From Gammaproteobacteria bacterium (GTDB lineage: Bacteria > Pseudomonadota > Gammaproteobacteria > SZUA-229), in NCBI GenBank assembly GCA_029882215.1, contig JAOULC010000001.1, forward strand, positions 62,001-126,000: 64,000 bases of DNA, given 5' to 3'. Both the position numbers and the translations under genes were made by a program. Of the stretch, positions 1-7,926 are shown in pieces; within the stretch, counting starts at the first letter, position 1; each line of letters begins with the position of its first letter. The notes under the pieces are model-generated. The model saw only the letters and a list, made by a program, of their open reading frames with translations, was not told where the DNA came from and searched no databases.

Positions 1-33
1 CATCAAGACCATCACAGTTGGTTTAATATTCAT
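1..33 (-). CDS. 5' end of a gene cut by the window edge
   Basis: Eleven codons are readable on the minus strand from an ATG at 33 (MNIKPTVMVLM) before the window ends. A GGAG ribosome-binding site lies six bases upstream of the ATG, which is the main reason to believe it. The start resembles the beginning of a signal peptide or membrane segment, but the product cannot be named. The gene would be divergent from the CobW-type GTPase gene, sharing the interval that holds a dyad at 91-108. Confidence 0.4.
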   Translation of the reverse strand, partial: MNIKPTVMVLM

Positions 34-90
34 ATTTTCTCCGCTTTCGCTACTGTGCTTTTCCTCAGATACATCACGAATTATCAAGCT

Positions 91-108
91 TGACCTGATT
101 ATAGGTCA
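91..108. promoter_or_regulatory. inverted repeat, possible operator in divergent promoter
   Basis: A perfect dyad TGACCT-N6-AGGTCA lies between the truncated left-edge gene and the cobW-like gene. On the plus strand it starts one base inside a good -35 hexamer (TTGACC, 90-95), and a weak -10-like TGATAA follows about 20 bases later. A dyad inside a long spacer recalls MerR-type promoters, but no regulator is adjacent. It may act on either divergent gene. Confidence 0.35.
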
Positions 109-279
109 GCAAACATGATAAATTCTGTGAAATCAATCACTGTTCTACAGTTGTTGTTATTTTTATAAAATTTAACCGCCACTCATTCTAAGCTGGCTCA
201 TCGCTATCAAGCTTTATATAATGTCAGTAATTTAGCAGTATTTACAGGCCTTGTCGCCGATAATCAAATTAAACTAAAT

Positions 280-1296
280 ATGATTAACACAAACCTGATC
301 ATTGGCCGGCTCGGCAGTGGTAAAACAACCTGCATCAAACACCTTATTCGTCATATTCCCGCGCATGAGTTCTGGCTCATTATCGTCAACGAATTCGGCC
401 AGATTGGTATTGATGAAGCCCTGCTATCAGACCAGCAAAATGACAGCATCAGTATTACTGAAATAAATGGCGGCTGCATCTGCTGCGCCGCTCAATCTCA
501 ACTGCAGGTAATCCTCACGAGCTTAATCAGAAAGCGCAAACCAGACAGGATTATCATAGAAGCAACCGGTCTTGGTCACCCAGCCGGTATCGTTGATATG
601 TTACGCAGTGAATATCTGCGCTCAGTTATTAGCGTCAATTCTGTCATTACAGTTACCGATCTTTCTCTATTCAGTCAACCTTTTGAGGCCTTAGATAAAA
701 CCTCTCCACTAACAACAGAAAGCTTTACTCAACAAATACAGTTAGCTGATATTGTCATCCTCAATAAGATAGATCTGGCCGGGCCATCAAACTTTGAGTA
801 TGCTACGGCATATCTGCAATCCATTTTTCCTCATAAAATGCATATCATCGACGCCAAAAATGCTGAGTTTGACTTAAAATATTTATCCATGAGCTCTGAT
901 TTAATGTCAAAGCCTTCAATGAAGTCTCCACACTCCATGCACAATTCATCAAGTTCAGAAAAGCTCTCATACAAAGATACGACTATAGAATGTTTTTCAT
1001 CTGAAAGTGATGAGTACATGAGTTTTGGATTAATCTTTCCTGCCAGCGTGGTTTTTAAGCGCAAGCATCTGCAGGAGCTGTTTCAAAACTATTTATCTAA
1101 CGCTGATTTTAAGATTGTTCGCCTGAAGGGAGTCTTCAATTGTGGTCGTTTATGGCATGCCTTTAACGCGATTGACAGTACCATGAATACAGAAGAATCG
1201 TATTACAGGCGAGACAGCAGAGTTGAATTGATTTACCAGCGCCAGTTATTTGATAGCAGTGCATTTAAGGATGCATTGTTCACGGCTATTGAATAG
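280..1296 (+). CDS. CobW/COG0523-family P-loop GTPase
   Basis: Predicted cytoplasmic metal-chaperone GTPase of the G3E family, whose members deliver zinc, cobalt or nickel to client enzymes. Visible motifs are a Walker A GRLGSGKTT at residues 9-17 (most relatives have GFLGSGKTT), the metal-binding GGCICC at 64-69 (CxCC), IEATGLGHP around 93-101, and the guanine-specificity NKID at 162-165. The C-terminal half is weakly recognisable as CobW_C. It carries a Ser-rich stretch and no His-rich tail. The 338-aa length is normal. It stands alone, 16 bases from the convergent anti-sigma gene, and no metalloenzyme partner is adjacent, so the client metal is unknown. Confidence 0.85.
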   Translation: MINTNLIIGRLGSGKTTCIKHLIRHIPAHEFWLIIVNEFGQIGIDEALLSDQQNDSISITEINGGCICCAAQSQLQVILTSLIRKRKPDRIIIEATGLGHPAGIVDMLRSEYLRSVISVNSVITVTDLSLFSQPFEALDKTSPLTTESFTQQIQLADIVILNKIDLAGPSNFEYATAYLQSIFPHKMHIIDAKNAEFDLKYLSMSSDLMSKPSMKSPHSMHNSSSSEKLSYKDTTIECFSSESDEYMSFGLIFPASVVFKRKHLQELFQNYLSNADFKIVRLKGVFNCGRLWHAFNAIDSTMNTEESYYRRDSRVELIYQRQLFDSSAFKDALFTAIE

Positions 1297-1312
1297 TCGC
1301 TTTAATACTGCT

Positions 1313-1756
1313 CTACTTCAGTTTTTCACTTAAACCTGCACGGAGTTTATACTCAGGGTAGCGCGTCTTGAATTTTATAAATAATTCTCGAGCCTGCTCA
1401 ATATTTCCTTCATCAAGCAGCTGCTTTACATGCTGTATCATTTCATCGGCAGTAGCTGGTTTTGCCCGCTGAAGCATGTACATTGGCTGCTTATTAATGA
1501 CTACGCCATCAATCTCAGTCGCTGAATTATTTCTGATGACGCCGGTTTGTAAAACAACCGTAACAATAATGACAACAGACGCCGCTGCAGATAACGGTAT
1601 AAAAAGCTTATGCTTTTTACGCTGTTTTTCTGCCTTACCGGCTGCTGCCTTGAGAATAAAATCATCCACCTCTGGCGGCGGAACAACAGTACTGGCAGCC
1701 GACTCAAGTGAATGATAGAACTGACTCACCTTTTGCTCTTCAATTGTCTGTTTCAT
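1313..1756 (-). CDS. putative membrane anti-sigma factor
   Basis: This 147-aa protein has a charged N-terminal cytoplasmic part (1-50), one transmembrane helix around 52-70, and a periplasmic tail ending in a TPR-like helix pair (about 103-140, with a QARELFIKFKTRYPEY stretch). It lacks the HxxxCxxC zinc motif of ZAS anti-sigma factors. It lies nine bases downstream of an ECF sigma gene and is surely co-transcribed. Position, topology and the C-terminal repeat, a pattern I recall from sigma-linked proteins in other gammaproteobacteria, suggest that it restrains the sigma factor. This is inference; no anti-sigma domain is certain. Confidence 0.6.
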   Translation of the reverse strand: MKQTIEEQKVSQFYHSLESAASTVVPPPEVDDFILKAAAGKAEKQRKKHKLFIPLSAAASVVIIVTVVLQTGVIRNNSATEIDGVVINKQPMYMLQRAKPATADEMIQHVKQLLDEGNIEQARELFIKFKTRYPEYKLRAGLSEKLK

Positions 1757-1765
1757 GACCTGCTC

Positions 1766-2392
1766 TCATTCAATAATTTCTTTTAGCCGGTTGACAGCGT
1801 AACGCATCCTGCTTTTTATTGTATCAGTACTGACTTGCATCACCTCAGCGATTTGTGCAGATGTTAACCCAGCCTCCTCTCGCAGCAAAAAAACATCACG
1901 TTGTTGCTGGGGCAGGTCATTTAGTCCCTGCTTAAAGCGCTGTATCAGTTCGCTGTTCTCCAGCAATTCTTCAGGTAACAAACTGTCATCTACTATATCT
2001 GCGTCATACTCAATATTCGTCATGATTTTGCGCACAGACTGCCTTCTGTAATAATCCTTAAGCGTATTATTAGCTATCTGATATAAAAACGTTTTAAAAC
2101 TCGCCTTAATCTGATACTGCTTCCGGCTGTTGATTAACTTTAACCAGACATCCTGATACAACTCATCAAGCACAGCTTCAGGCGCTGATAACTGACGCCT
2201 CATATAGCGATATAGTGCTATACGATATCGCTCATACAACTTATTAAATGCCAGCTGATCATCATTTGCATACGCCTGCATTAATGCTTCATCGCAACTT
2301 TCATCCAGTGACGCGTCCTGCGCAGAGGATAAGAGATCAATATCCGTTTCCAGCTCGGCAACAGACCGCGCTTTCTCTAGTGGCGGAGTCAT
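1766..2392 (-). CDS. ECF-type RNA polymerase sigma factor
   Basis: This 208-aa alternative sigma factor has region 2 at about 40-110 (core-binding and -10 recognition, including the DELYQDVWLKL stretch) and region 4 at about 150-205, with the helix-turn-helix LTSAQIAEVMQVSTDTIKSR. Regions 1 and 3 are missing, as expected for ECF sigmas. An acidic N-terminal extension of about 35 residues precedes region 2. It heads a two-gene unit with the putative anti-sigma gene. The target regulon cannot be read from this window, and no matching autoregulated promoter was recognised upstream. Confidence 0.88.
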   Translation of the reverse strand: MTPPLEKARSVAELETDIDLLSSAQDASLDESCDEALMQAYANDDQLAFNKLYERYRIALYRYMRRQLSAPEAVLDELYQDVWLKLINSRKQYQIKASFKTFLYQIANNTLKDYYRRQSVRKIMTNIEYDADIVDDSLLPEELLENSELIQRFKQGLNDLPQQQRDVFLLREEAGLTSAQIAEVMQVSTDTIKSRMRYAVNRLKEIIE

Positions 2393-2485
2393 AGCGCTGT
2401 CAACAGCACTCTATCTGCCAAAGATAGTTGCTTAAATAGATTAAACGAATACCTGTTCATTTAGGTTTAAAATTTATCCTTATTC

Positions 2486-3235
2486 TCAATTCCAGAAATT
2501 TGGCAAAGTCATCTCTAAAACGGCTTCGACTTTGTTATTTTTCCTGTCGAGAACAATAACTTTGTTATCTTCATAACAGTTGAATTTATAATAACGCCAG
2601 TCAGCATTAACCACTTCATAGCCTGCCATGAACTTTTTCCACTGTTCCATGTATTCGGTATTAGCCTCCAACACAGGCATTATATTATCTTGATTTTCAC
2701 TCAAAACAGCGATGCTATCTTGACTGGCGACTTCAAATAAATGTCCAAGCGTAAATACCAGTGGTACTTTTTTATCATAACTAGCCATATACTCTTTTCG
2801 TTTCTCCTGCGTATCGGGATATGGCAGCACCAGCATAATCTTATTGCTCATGGACTCATGTACAAAATCCGTGTTGACACCTGCCGCCTTTATTTCTTTA
2901 CGATCCATACAGTAAACCTGACCATCAAAAAACACATTGAGCTTTGGATGAGCATCCCAGGCATTCCACACACCCCATGAAAGCGCTGTCAGCTGTAACA
3001 ATACTATAATACTCATATCAAACCTGACACTGGGCTTATCGGCCTTATACACTAACAATGTCAGTCCGGGGCCAATAACAACATCTACAAATGCGATCAT
3101 CACAATCCATTTCATGCGGTAATCCGTATCGAAGTAAGGTGCCGGATACCAGATATAAATAATCAACATCAGCAAAATACTAAAAACAAACAGACTGGCC
3201 GCTAAATGAATTAAAAATGCTTTTCTCTTTGACAT
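2486..3235 (-). CDS. TfpX/TfpZ-family type IV pilin accessory protein
   Basis: Inner-membrane protein resembling the TfpX/TfpZ accessory proteins that modulate presentation or assembly of particular type IV pilins. It shows an N-terminal helix (about 8-30), the WYPAPYF motif, a second helix with the IGPGLTLLVYK stretch, a third with LLQLTALSWGVW, then a periplasmic domain to residue 249. I chose the ATG at 3235 behind a GGGTAA site; a GTG at 3262 would overlap the arsM stop. It sits directly after arsM and no pilin gene is nearby, which is unusual. The family call rests on the conserved N-terminal half. Confidence 0.72.
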   Translation of the reverse strand: MSKRKAFLIHLAASLFVFSILLMLIIYIWYPAPYFDTDYRMKWIVMIAFVDVVIGPGLTLLVYKADKPSVRFDMSIIVLLQLTALSWGVWNAWDAHPKLNVFFDGQVYCMDRKEIKAAGVNTDFVHESMSNKIMLVLPYPDTQEKRKEYMASYDKKVPLVFTLGHLFEVASQDSIAVLSENQDNIMPVLEANTEYMEQWKKFMAGYEVVNADWRYYKFNCYEDNKVIVLDRKNNKVEAVLEMTLPNFWN

Positions 3236-3254
3236 GTTTTTACCCGTTAAAACC

Positions 3255-4079
3255 TTAATCACAACAGCAATCTGCAGACGGCTTACTCGCCTGAATATAT
3301 GCAGAAATCACAAAATCTTCAATATTTGTGCCGGGTGCCCAGTCCTTGATAAAGGATCTGGATTCATCCTTTGGTGTAATTACAATATTGATAAAGCCGC
3401 TGTCTGCCATCATTTTTTTTAGTTCTTCTATTTCAGAAGCGCCCGCCATACAACCAGACAGCAAAACCTTATCATTCTTGATTTCATCGGGTAATGGCGC
3501 ACTGGCCACCACATCAGATATTGCCAGGCGACCACCCGCCTTCAGCACCCGGAATGCATCATTAAACACCTGCGCCTTATTGGGTGACAGATTAATCACG
3601 CAATTGGATATGATCACATCAACCGACTCATCAGCCACTGGCAAATATTCGATTTCACCTAAACGAAATTCTACATTAGCAAAACCGCTTTTTTCTGCAT
3701 TCAGGCGAGCCTTACTCAGCATCACAGGGGTCATATCCACACCAATCACTTTACCTGTTCCTGCCAGTTCCTGCGCGGCCAGAAAACAGTCAAAACCACC
3801 ACCGCTACCTAAATCCAGTACGGTTTCATGTGGCTGTATACTGGCAATCGCTTTTGGTGTACCACAACCCAGCCCCATATCAGCTCCGACAGGTGTAGAG
3901 TTCACATCTTCCTCTGAATACCCCATACGTGTTGAAACTATCGTATTGATATCGTCATCCGCTGAAACACCACAACACGAGCTTTCTACGCCACAACAAC
4001 CGCCGTCATTACTGGCTTCGGCGACTTTACTGTAACTTTCACGGATTTGTTGACGAATCTGATCTTCTTTAACGCTCAT
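3255..4079 (-). CDS. arsM: arsenite S-adenosylmethionine methyltransferase ArsM
   Basis: Converts arsenite to methylated arsenicals using SAM in the cytoplasm. The SAM-binding motif LDLGSGGGFDCFL is at about 88-100, followed by the family cysteine motifs SNCVINLSPNK and LSGCMAGA. The N-terminus carries CC pairs at 28-29 and 35-36, and the C-terminus ends in CCCD, as in other bacterial ArsM proteins. I chose the ATG at 4079, which has AGGTG upstream; an ATG at 4097 is also in frame. It lies 42 bases downstream of arsR and most likely belongs to the same arsenic-responsive unit. Confidence 0.93.
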   Translation of the reverse strand: MSVKEDQIRQQIRESYSKVAEASNDGGCCGVESSCCGVSADDDINTIVSTRMGYSEEDVNSTPVGADMGLGCGTPKAIASIQPHETVLDLGSGGGFDCFLAAQELAGTGKVIGVDMTPVMLSKARLNAEKSGFANVEFRLGEIEYLPVADESVDVIISNCVINLSPNKAQVFNDAFRVLKAGGRLAISDVVASAPLPDEIKNDKVLLSGCMAGASEIEELKKMMADSGFINIVITPKDESRSFIKDWAPGTNIEDFVISAYIQASKPSADCCCD

Positions 4080-4121
4080 AATTAACACCTGAATCATAAT
4101 TGGCGATTAAAAATATCTTTT

Positions 4122-4442
4122 TTAATCTGTTGTCTTTAAAAAATTAGCTAACTGCTCAACCATTGCCGTATTTATCCAGCACTCGACATGCTGACCCCGG
4201 CGTTCCATCAGAATTAAACCTGACTGATTTAGCTCTTTTAAATGGTGAGACAAGGTAGAGGCTGCTATATCGATCTCCCTGCCCAGATCGCCGACCACTA
4301 TTTTCATACACTGATTGACCTCACAACTTGCTCCAGTCTCACAGCAAGTCAGCAGGCGCTGAAAAATGGCCAGCCGGTTAGGATTCGACAAGGCTTTAAA
4401 GGCCGTAGAGATAACTTTATTGTCTGTTCTATATTTCGACAT
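4122..4442 (-). CDS. arsR: ArsR/SmtB-family metalloregulatory repressor
   Basis: Small winged-helix repressor of 106 aa, expected to release DNA on binding As(III) or Sb(III). The HTH is in the IDIAASTLSHHLKELNQSGLI region, followed by a beta wing. Cysteines at 33, 34, 40 and 45, just before and inside the DNA-binding segment, are candidate metal ligands, although their spacing differs from the classic CVC motif. The start is uncertain: the ATG at 4442 gives the usual length, a TTG at 4478 is possible, and neither has a clear ribosome-binding site. A perfect dyad overlaps the 4442 start and is probably its own operator. arsM follows. Confidence 0.85.
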   Translation of the reverse strand: MSKYRTDNKVISTAFKALSNPNRLAIFQRLLTCCETGASCEVNQCMKIVVGDLGREIDIAASTLSHHLKELNQSGLILMERRGQHVECWINTAMVEQLANFLKTTD

Positions 4443-4456
4443 GTATCGAACTATAG
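4429..4456. promoter_or_regulatory. probable ArsR operator overlapping the arsR start
   Basis: A 28-bp dyad reads CTATA-N-TTCGA-N6-TCGAA-N-TATAG, giving ten perfectly matched base pairs. The chosen arsR ATG lies in its central spacer. Position and symmetry fit autorepression. If this is right, the transcript is nearly leaderless or starts inside the dyad. Confidence 0.55.
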
Positions 4457-4487
4457 AATAAAAGTGATCGAAATACAAACTAAAGAT

Positions 4488-5732
4488 CTACTTCATTTTC
4501 TCATTCAATGGCGCCAGCATATAAAGATCGCTATAGACGATACCGTATGCCCCGGGATCCAGACCCCGGAGTATTTCATAGCTTCCTTCATCAGCTCTGG
4601 CCATCAGATCTATAACAGGATAATCCACCAGATCATTTTTATTTTTATCCAGTAACAACATCACTTTCGGTCTCATGTGGCGATCACGATTTTGCGATAA
4701 CACAATGCCTACTTCGCCGGATTTCATTTCCAGTAACGAACCGGTTGGATGCGCCCCCATGCATTTCAGAAACTGATCAACCAGCTCGGACTGAAAGTAC
4801 TTATTTCGCCAGTTAAATAACTTCTGTAATGCACCATGAGCCGAAATAGCATCGCTGTACGGGCGCCGGGAGATCATGGCCTGATAACAGTCAATCATGC
4901 CCGCAATCCGGCCAAACACAGGAATTTGCCGGCCAGACAGTTTATTTGGGTAGCCACTGCCATCGTAGCGCTCATGGTGCGTAAGCACCGTATTTAAACT
5001 ATCCTCATGCAAACCATCAAATAAGATTAAGTAGTCGTAACCTTCATCGACATGTTGCCGAACTTTAGAAAACTCAATCTCACTCAGCACCGTGCCTTTC
5101 AACAATACCTCTTCCTGCACATTTAACTTGCCGATATCAAACAGCAAGGTACCTATTGCAAGACGAAAGATATCTTCTTTGGGTAAACCGGCATAACGAC
5201 CGAAAGCAATAGCGAGAACACAGTGATGAACAGAGGGAGAGAATAAAAATTCTTCTGGTTTACGTAACTGAGAAAGCCAGAGCATCGCATCGGGATTTCT
5301 CAGCACACTATCGATTAAGGGTTCGATTAGCGACTTAACTTTTTTCAGATCAAGCTTAACACCCTGTTTAATAGCTGACATGATGCCACCGAACTTTTCA
5401 AAGGCCGCTTCAAATGCAAGGTGTGCCTGTGGTATTTCATCCGCTACAGAATGTTCATTGCTATAATCGACCTCACGAATCCGGCTCCTTAGAAAAGCCT
5501 CCATATATTTATTGCTGGGCAAGGTAAAATTTTCGTCCCAGTAAATATCCGCCGTCACACCACGATCAACATCGATATAGACATACTCACAGTACTGATC
5601 GAGCGCTCTGATTTCGTCTTTATCCTGAATAAAAAAACCCTGTACCAGAAACGGTGTATCCAGCCAGGGACGATCAAGATTAGATACATACATGCCTATT
5701 TTAAGCCGGCCAGTGCGAACTTTACGCTCCAT
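4488..5732 (-). CDS. HD-GYP-family protein with degenerate HD motif (DUF3391 N-terminus)
   Basis: Cytoplasmic protein of 414 aa with an N-terminal DUF3391-like region (about 1-120) and a C-terminal HD-GYP domain (about 175-350). The GYP segment HHERYDGSGYP is intact, but the canonical HD is FD: the motif reads LLFDIGK with Phe at residue 198 (TTT codon, 5139-5141). This His normally ligates the catalytic metal, so c-di-GMP hydrolysis may be lost or altered and the protein may be a sensor or partner protein. I chose the ATG at 5732 (MERKVRTG) because the family normally begins there; an in-frame start at 5780 also exists. arsR follows in the same direction. Confidence 0.82.
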   Translation of the reverse strand: MERKVRTGRLKIGMYVSNLDRPWLDTPFLVQGFFIQDKDEIRALDQYCEYVYIDVDRGVTADIYWDENFTLPSNKYMEAFLRSRIREVDYSNEHSVADEIPQAHLAFEAAFEKFGGIMSAIKQGVKLDLKKVKSLIEPLIDSVLRNPDAMLWLSQLRKPEEFLFSPSVHHCVLAIAFGRYAGLPKEDIFRLAIGTLLFDIGKLNVQEEVLLKGTVLSEIEFSKVRQHVDEGYDYLILFDGLHEDSLNTVLTHHERYDGSGYPNKLSGRQIPVFGRIAGMIDCYQAMISRRPYSDAISAHGALQKLFNWRNKYFQSELVDQFLKCMGAHPTGSLLEMKSGEVGIVLSQNRDRHMRPKVMLLLDKNKNDLVDYPVIDLMARADEGSYEILRGLDPGAYGIVYSDLYMLAPLNEKMK

Positions 5733-5889
5733 CAGATAACCACATAAATTTTGAAACCTATTCTTAATAAGATAGTACAAATATCATTAATAAGGAGTTT
5801 AATAGATGATGTCTTTTTACTAAAGGGATATATACGTCTTTAGCCATAGGCATTATCATGCGGCTTGACTATAAATCTCAGGCAAAACC

Positions 5890-6150
5890 ATGCTGCACTA
5901 CTACTTAATGGCCGTTTTTATCTTTATGGCACTTGGGGCATTTAAAATTGATGGCTGGATTTCCGCCATCCTGCTCATACTAGCCACTCTGGCATGCAGT
6001 CCTGTATTTGAGTTACCCTCTAAGAAAATAAAATGGTTAATTGTCCTCATACTGGCCGTTCTCGCTATTTTACTATTCCCGGATATCGAGCAATACCGCG
6101 AAGCATTCGAGCAGTCCGTTGAGACAGCACCTATCATCAGGCAAGATTGA
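5890..6150 (+). CDS. small hydrophobic membrane protein, unknown
   Basis: An 86-aa protein with two or three predicted transmembrane stretches (about 4-17, 22-40 and 48-65) and a short charged C-terminal tail. No family was recognised. Its stop codon ends one base before the start of the next gene at 6152, so it is likely the first gene of a unit with the unknown protein and rluA. The function is unknown. Confidence 0.6.
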   Translation: MLHYYLMAVFIFMALGAFKIDGWISAILLILATLACSPVFELPSKKIKWLIVLILAVLAILLFPDIEQYREAFEQSVETAPIIRQD

Positions 6151-6151
6151 T

Positions 6152-6814
6152 ATGTCAGAACACGATGACAGCTTTGAGGAGCTGGTACTCAAGGAAAGTA
6201 TTGTCAGTGCTGCCGGCCTCAATTCAGGCCATCTGCAAATTGGTATTCGCGGCGACCCGTCACTGCGCGAAACCACCTATGAACGTAAACGATATGACAG
6301 CCCGGCCGACAAAGTGATTGATGCATTACAGCACAATTTGCTCGATTTGATGTTAAATCGCAGCACCTATCGTATTTATGTAGGCTTCAATAGCGGAGAA
6401 ATTCGTACCCACTCTGTGTTTGATCCGTTACGGCAGGAAATTCATACGGCTGAAAAAATGGCTGACCCCGAATATATAAAGCGCCAGTTCCCGGCTGTCA
6501 GCTATGAAGACAAGATACAGCAGATGCGTGAGCTGTACGCCGCTTTGCGTGCCGGTAACATTTATAAAAAACTTCCCGCGTACTGGCAAAGTATTTTAAA
6601 TAAACGCAGTGCAACCTGGCAACCCATGAAAGCGTCTGAGATTGACCCCATCATCAGCACCTTTAAAGTATTGCGTGATATGCAGCAGTATTATTTACGT
6701 AACGTCACGCTGTGTATCGTTCAGAGTCTGGTGAGCATGCAGTTTAACTGTGACGGCACCCAGATCATCAGCGCTGAAAATTATAAAAACTTTCTTGAAG
6801 CCAACTTACCCTGA
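6152..6814 (+). CDS. conserved hypothetical protein upstream of rluA
   Basis: Soluble 220-aa protein of unknown function. I set the start at the ATG at 6152 (MSEHDDSFEEL), since the longer reading from 6041 would run through the preceding membrane-protein gene. There is no signal peptide or membrane helix. The middle part (about 45-100) looks alpha/beta, with a YRIYVGFNSGEIRTHSVFDP segment, and the C-terminal part looks helical. Its TGA shares an A with the ATG of rluA, which implies translational coupling. No named domain was recognised. Confidence 0.65.
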   Translation: MSEHDDSFEELVLKESIVSAAGLNSGHLQIGIRGDPSLRETTYERKRYDSPADKVIDALQHNLLDLMLNRSTYRIYVGFNSGEIRTHSVFDPLRQEIHTAEKMADPEYIKRQFPAVSYEDKIQQMRELYAALRAGNIYKKLPAYWQSILNKRSATWQPMKASEIDPIISTFKVLRDMQQYYLRNVTLCIVQSLVSMQFNCDGTQIISAENYKNFLEANLP

Positions 6815-7455
6815 TGACTGCCGATAAAAAAATGCCCGATATCCTCTACCAGGATGGTGATTTTATTGTACTGAATAAACCGGCCAACTTACTCTCCGTA
6901 CCCGGCCGCGGCCCTCACAAACAAGACTGTTTATCAGCCCGCGTTCAGGCACAATACCCGGCGGCATTAATCGTCCACAGGCTGGATTATGATACCTCCG
7001 GCATTATCCTGATGGCCTTAAATAAGCCAGCACAAAGCGCTATCAGCCGGCTATTTCAGGAAAGAAACATAGCAAAAACCTACATCGCAGTGGTCTATGG
7101 TCAGCCACAGGCCGAGTCCGGTTCGGTTGATTTAGCGATGCGCTGTGACTATGAGCGCCGGCCATTACAAATCATAGACCATGAACAAGGGAAGCAGGCT
7201 CTCACACACTGGCGCGTGCTTGAGCGCAATGAAAACAATACCTGTCGTGTTGAATTAACACCATACACTGGCCGCTCGCACCAGTTACGCTTACATATGT
7301 ACTCGCTGGGCTACCCTATCCTGGGCGATAACCTTTATGGCACGCCAGAGACCCATGCGATGAGCCCGCGTTTACTGCTGCACTCCGCACAACTGAGCTT
7401 CAGCCACCCGCTAACAGCTGAATTCATTAATATCGAAAGCCCAAGCCCCTTCTGA
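6814..7455 (+). CDS. rluA: RluA-family dual-specificity rRNA/tRNA pseudouridine synthase
   Basis: Isomerises uridine to pseudouridine; the E. coli enzyme RluA acts on 23S rRNA U746 and tRNA U32. The catalytic-aspartate motif HRLDYDTSGI is at 55-64 (Asp58), with the later RluA landmarks VELTPYTGRSHQLRLHM and PILGDNLYG. There is no S4 domain and the length is 213 aa, close to E. coli RluA (219 aa), which favours RluA over RluC or RluD. The ATG overlaps the upstream stop by one base. The family call is secure; the exact target set is inference from length and domain content. Confidence 0.88.
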   Translation: MTADKKMPDILYQDGDFIVLNKPANLLSVPGRGPHKQDCLSARVQAQYPAALIVHRLDYDTSGIILMALNKPAQSAISRLFQERNIAKTYIAVVYGQPQAESGSVDLAMRCDYERRPLQIIDHEQGKQALTHWRVLERNENNTCRVELTPYTGRSHQLRLHMYSLGYPILGDNLYGTPETHAMSPRLLLHSAQLSFSHPLTAEFINIESPSPF

Positions 7456-7515
7456 TTTTTCCATCGCTACTTATTTAGGCTATTATTAAACAAACGATCA
7501 GATAAATGAGTCGAC

Positions 7516-7908
7516 ATGACAAACATTCACTTTCCCGTTGATGGTCAGGCTAGTCAGTCTCTAAAAAAGCAAAACAAGACTGATAAAAGCCCTTTTCATG
7601 TGGATGCAACCACACCCGACACTAAAAATCAGAACAAACAAGCAGCTAAAAAGAAAGCTAAACCCGTCTCTCAGAGGCCATCTGGTAATCATGAAAAAAA
7701 CCTTGAAAACCAGACCCTGATCCGAGATGATCCCTCCCGTACACCAGTCTCACGTAATCCTGACCGCCGCCAGAATAACAGACGCAAGCAAGACAGCAAT
7801 GTATTACTGGACACCCGTAGTGAACAGGAGCGAAGAAAAAGTGGCGGACAGCGCGAACAGGATTTTGATGGCAACAACAAAAAATTCGGTATTGATACCG
7901 AAGCTTAA
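7516..7908 (+). CDS. small disordered, highly charged protein, unknown
   Basis: This 130-aa protein is rich in Lys, Arg, Asn, Gln and Asp, with almost no hydrophobic core, and is likely disordered. The second half has a repeated RR pattern around a VLLDTR sequence (DRRQNNRRKQ, then SEQERRKSGGQRE). I recall similar RR-rich/LLDTR arrangements in short gammaproteobacterial proteins, without a function. The coding call rests on an uninterrupted frame and on the tight spacing to the next gene, whose start is 18 bases downstream. Confidence 0.5.
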   Translation: MTNIHFPVDGQASQSLKKQNKTDKSPFHVDATTPDTKNQNKQAAKKKAKPVSQRPSGNHEKNLENQTLIRDDPSRTPVSRNPDRRQNNRRKQDSNVLLDTRSEQERRKSGGQREQDFDGNNKKFGIDTEA

Positions 7909-7926
7909 CAGAAGAAAATTATATTT

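Noticed and set aside
3328-4035. 235-aa open frame on the plus strand
   Set aside because: It is antisense to arsM, which has clear methyltransferase and cysteine motifs. The frame's composition (Ser/Pro/Ala-rich, no motif) is typical of a shadow.
4242-4655. 137-aa plus-strand open frame across arsR and the end of the HD-GYP gene
   Set aside because: It overlaps two well-supported minus-strand genes and shows no protein motif.
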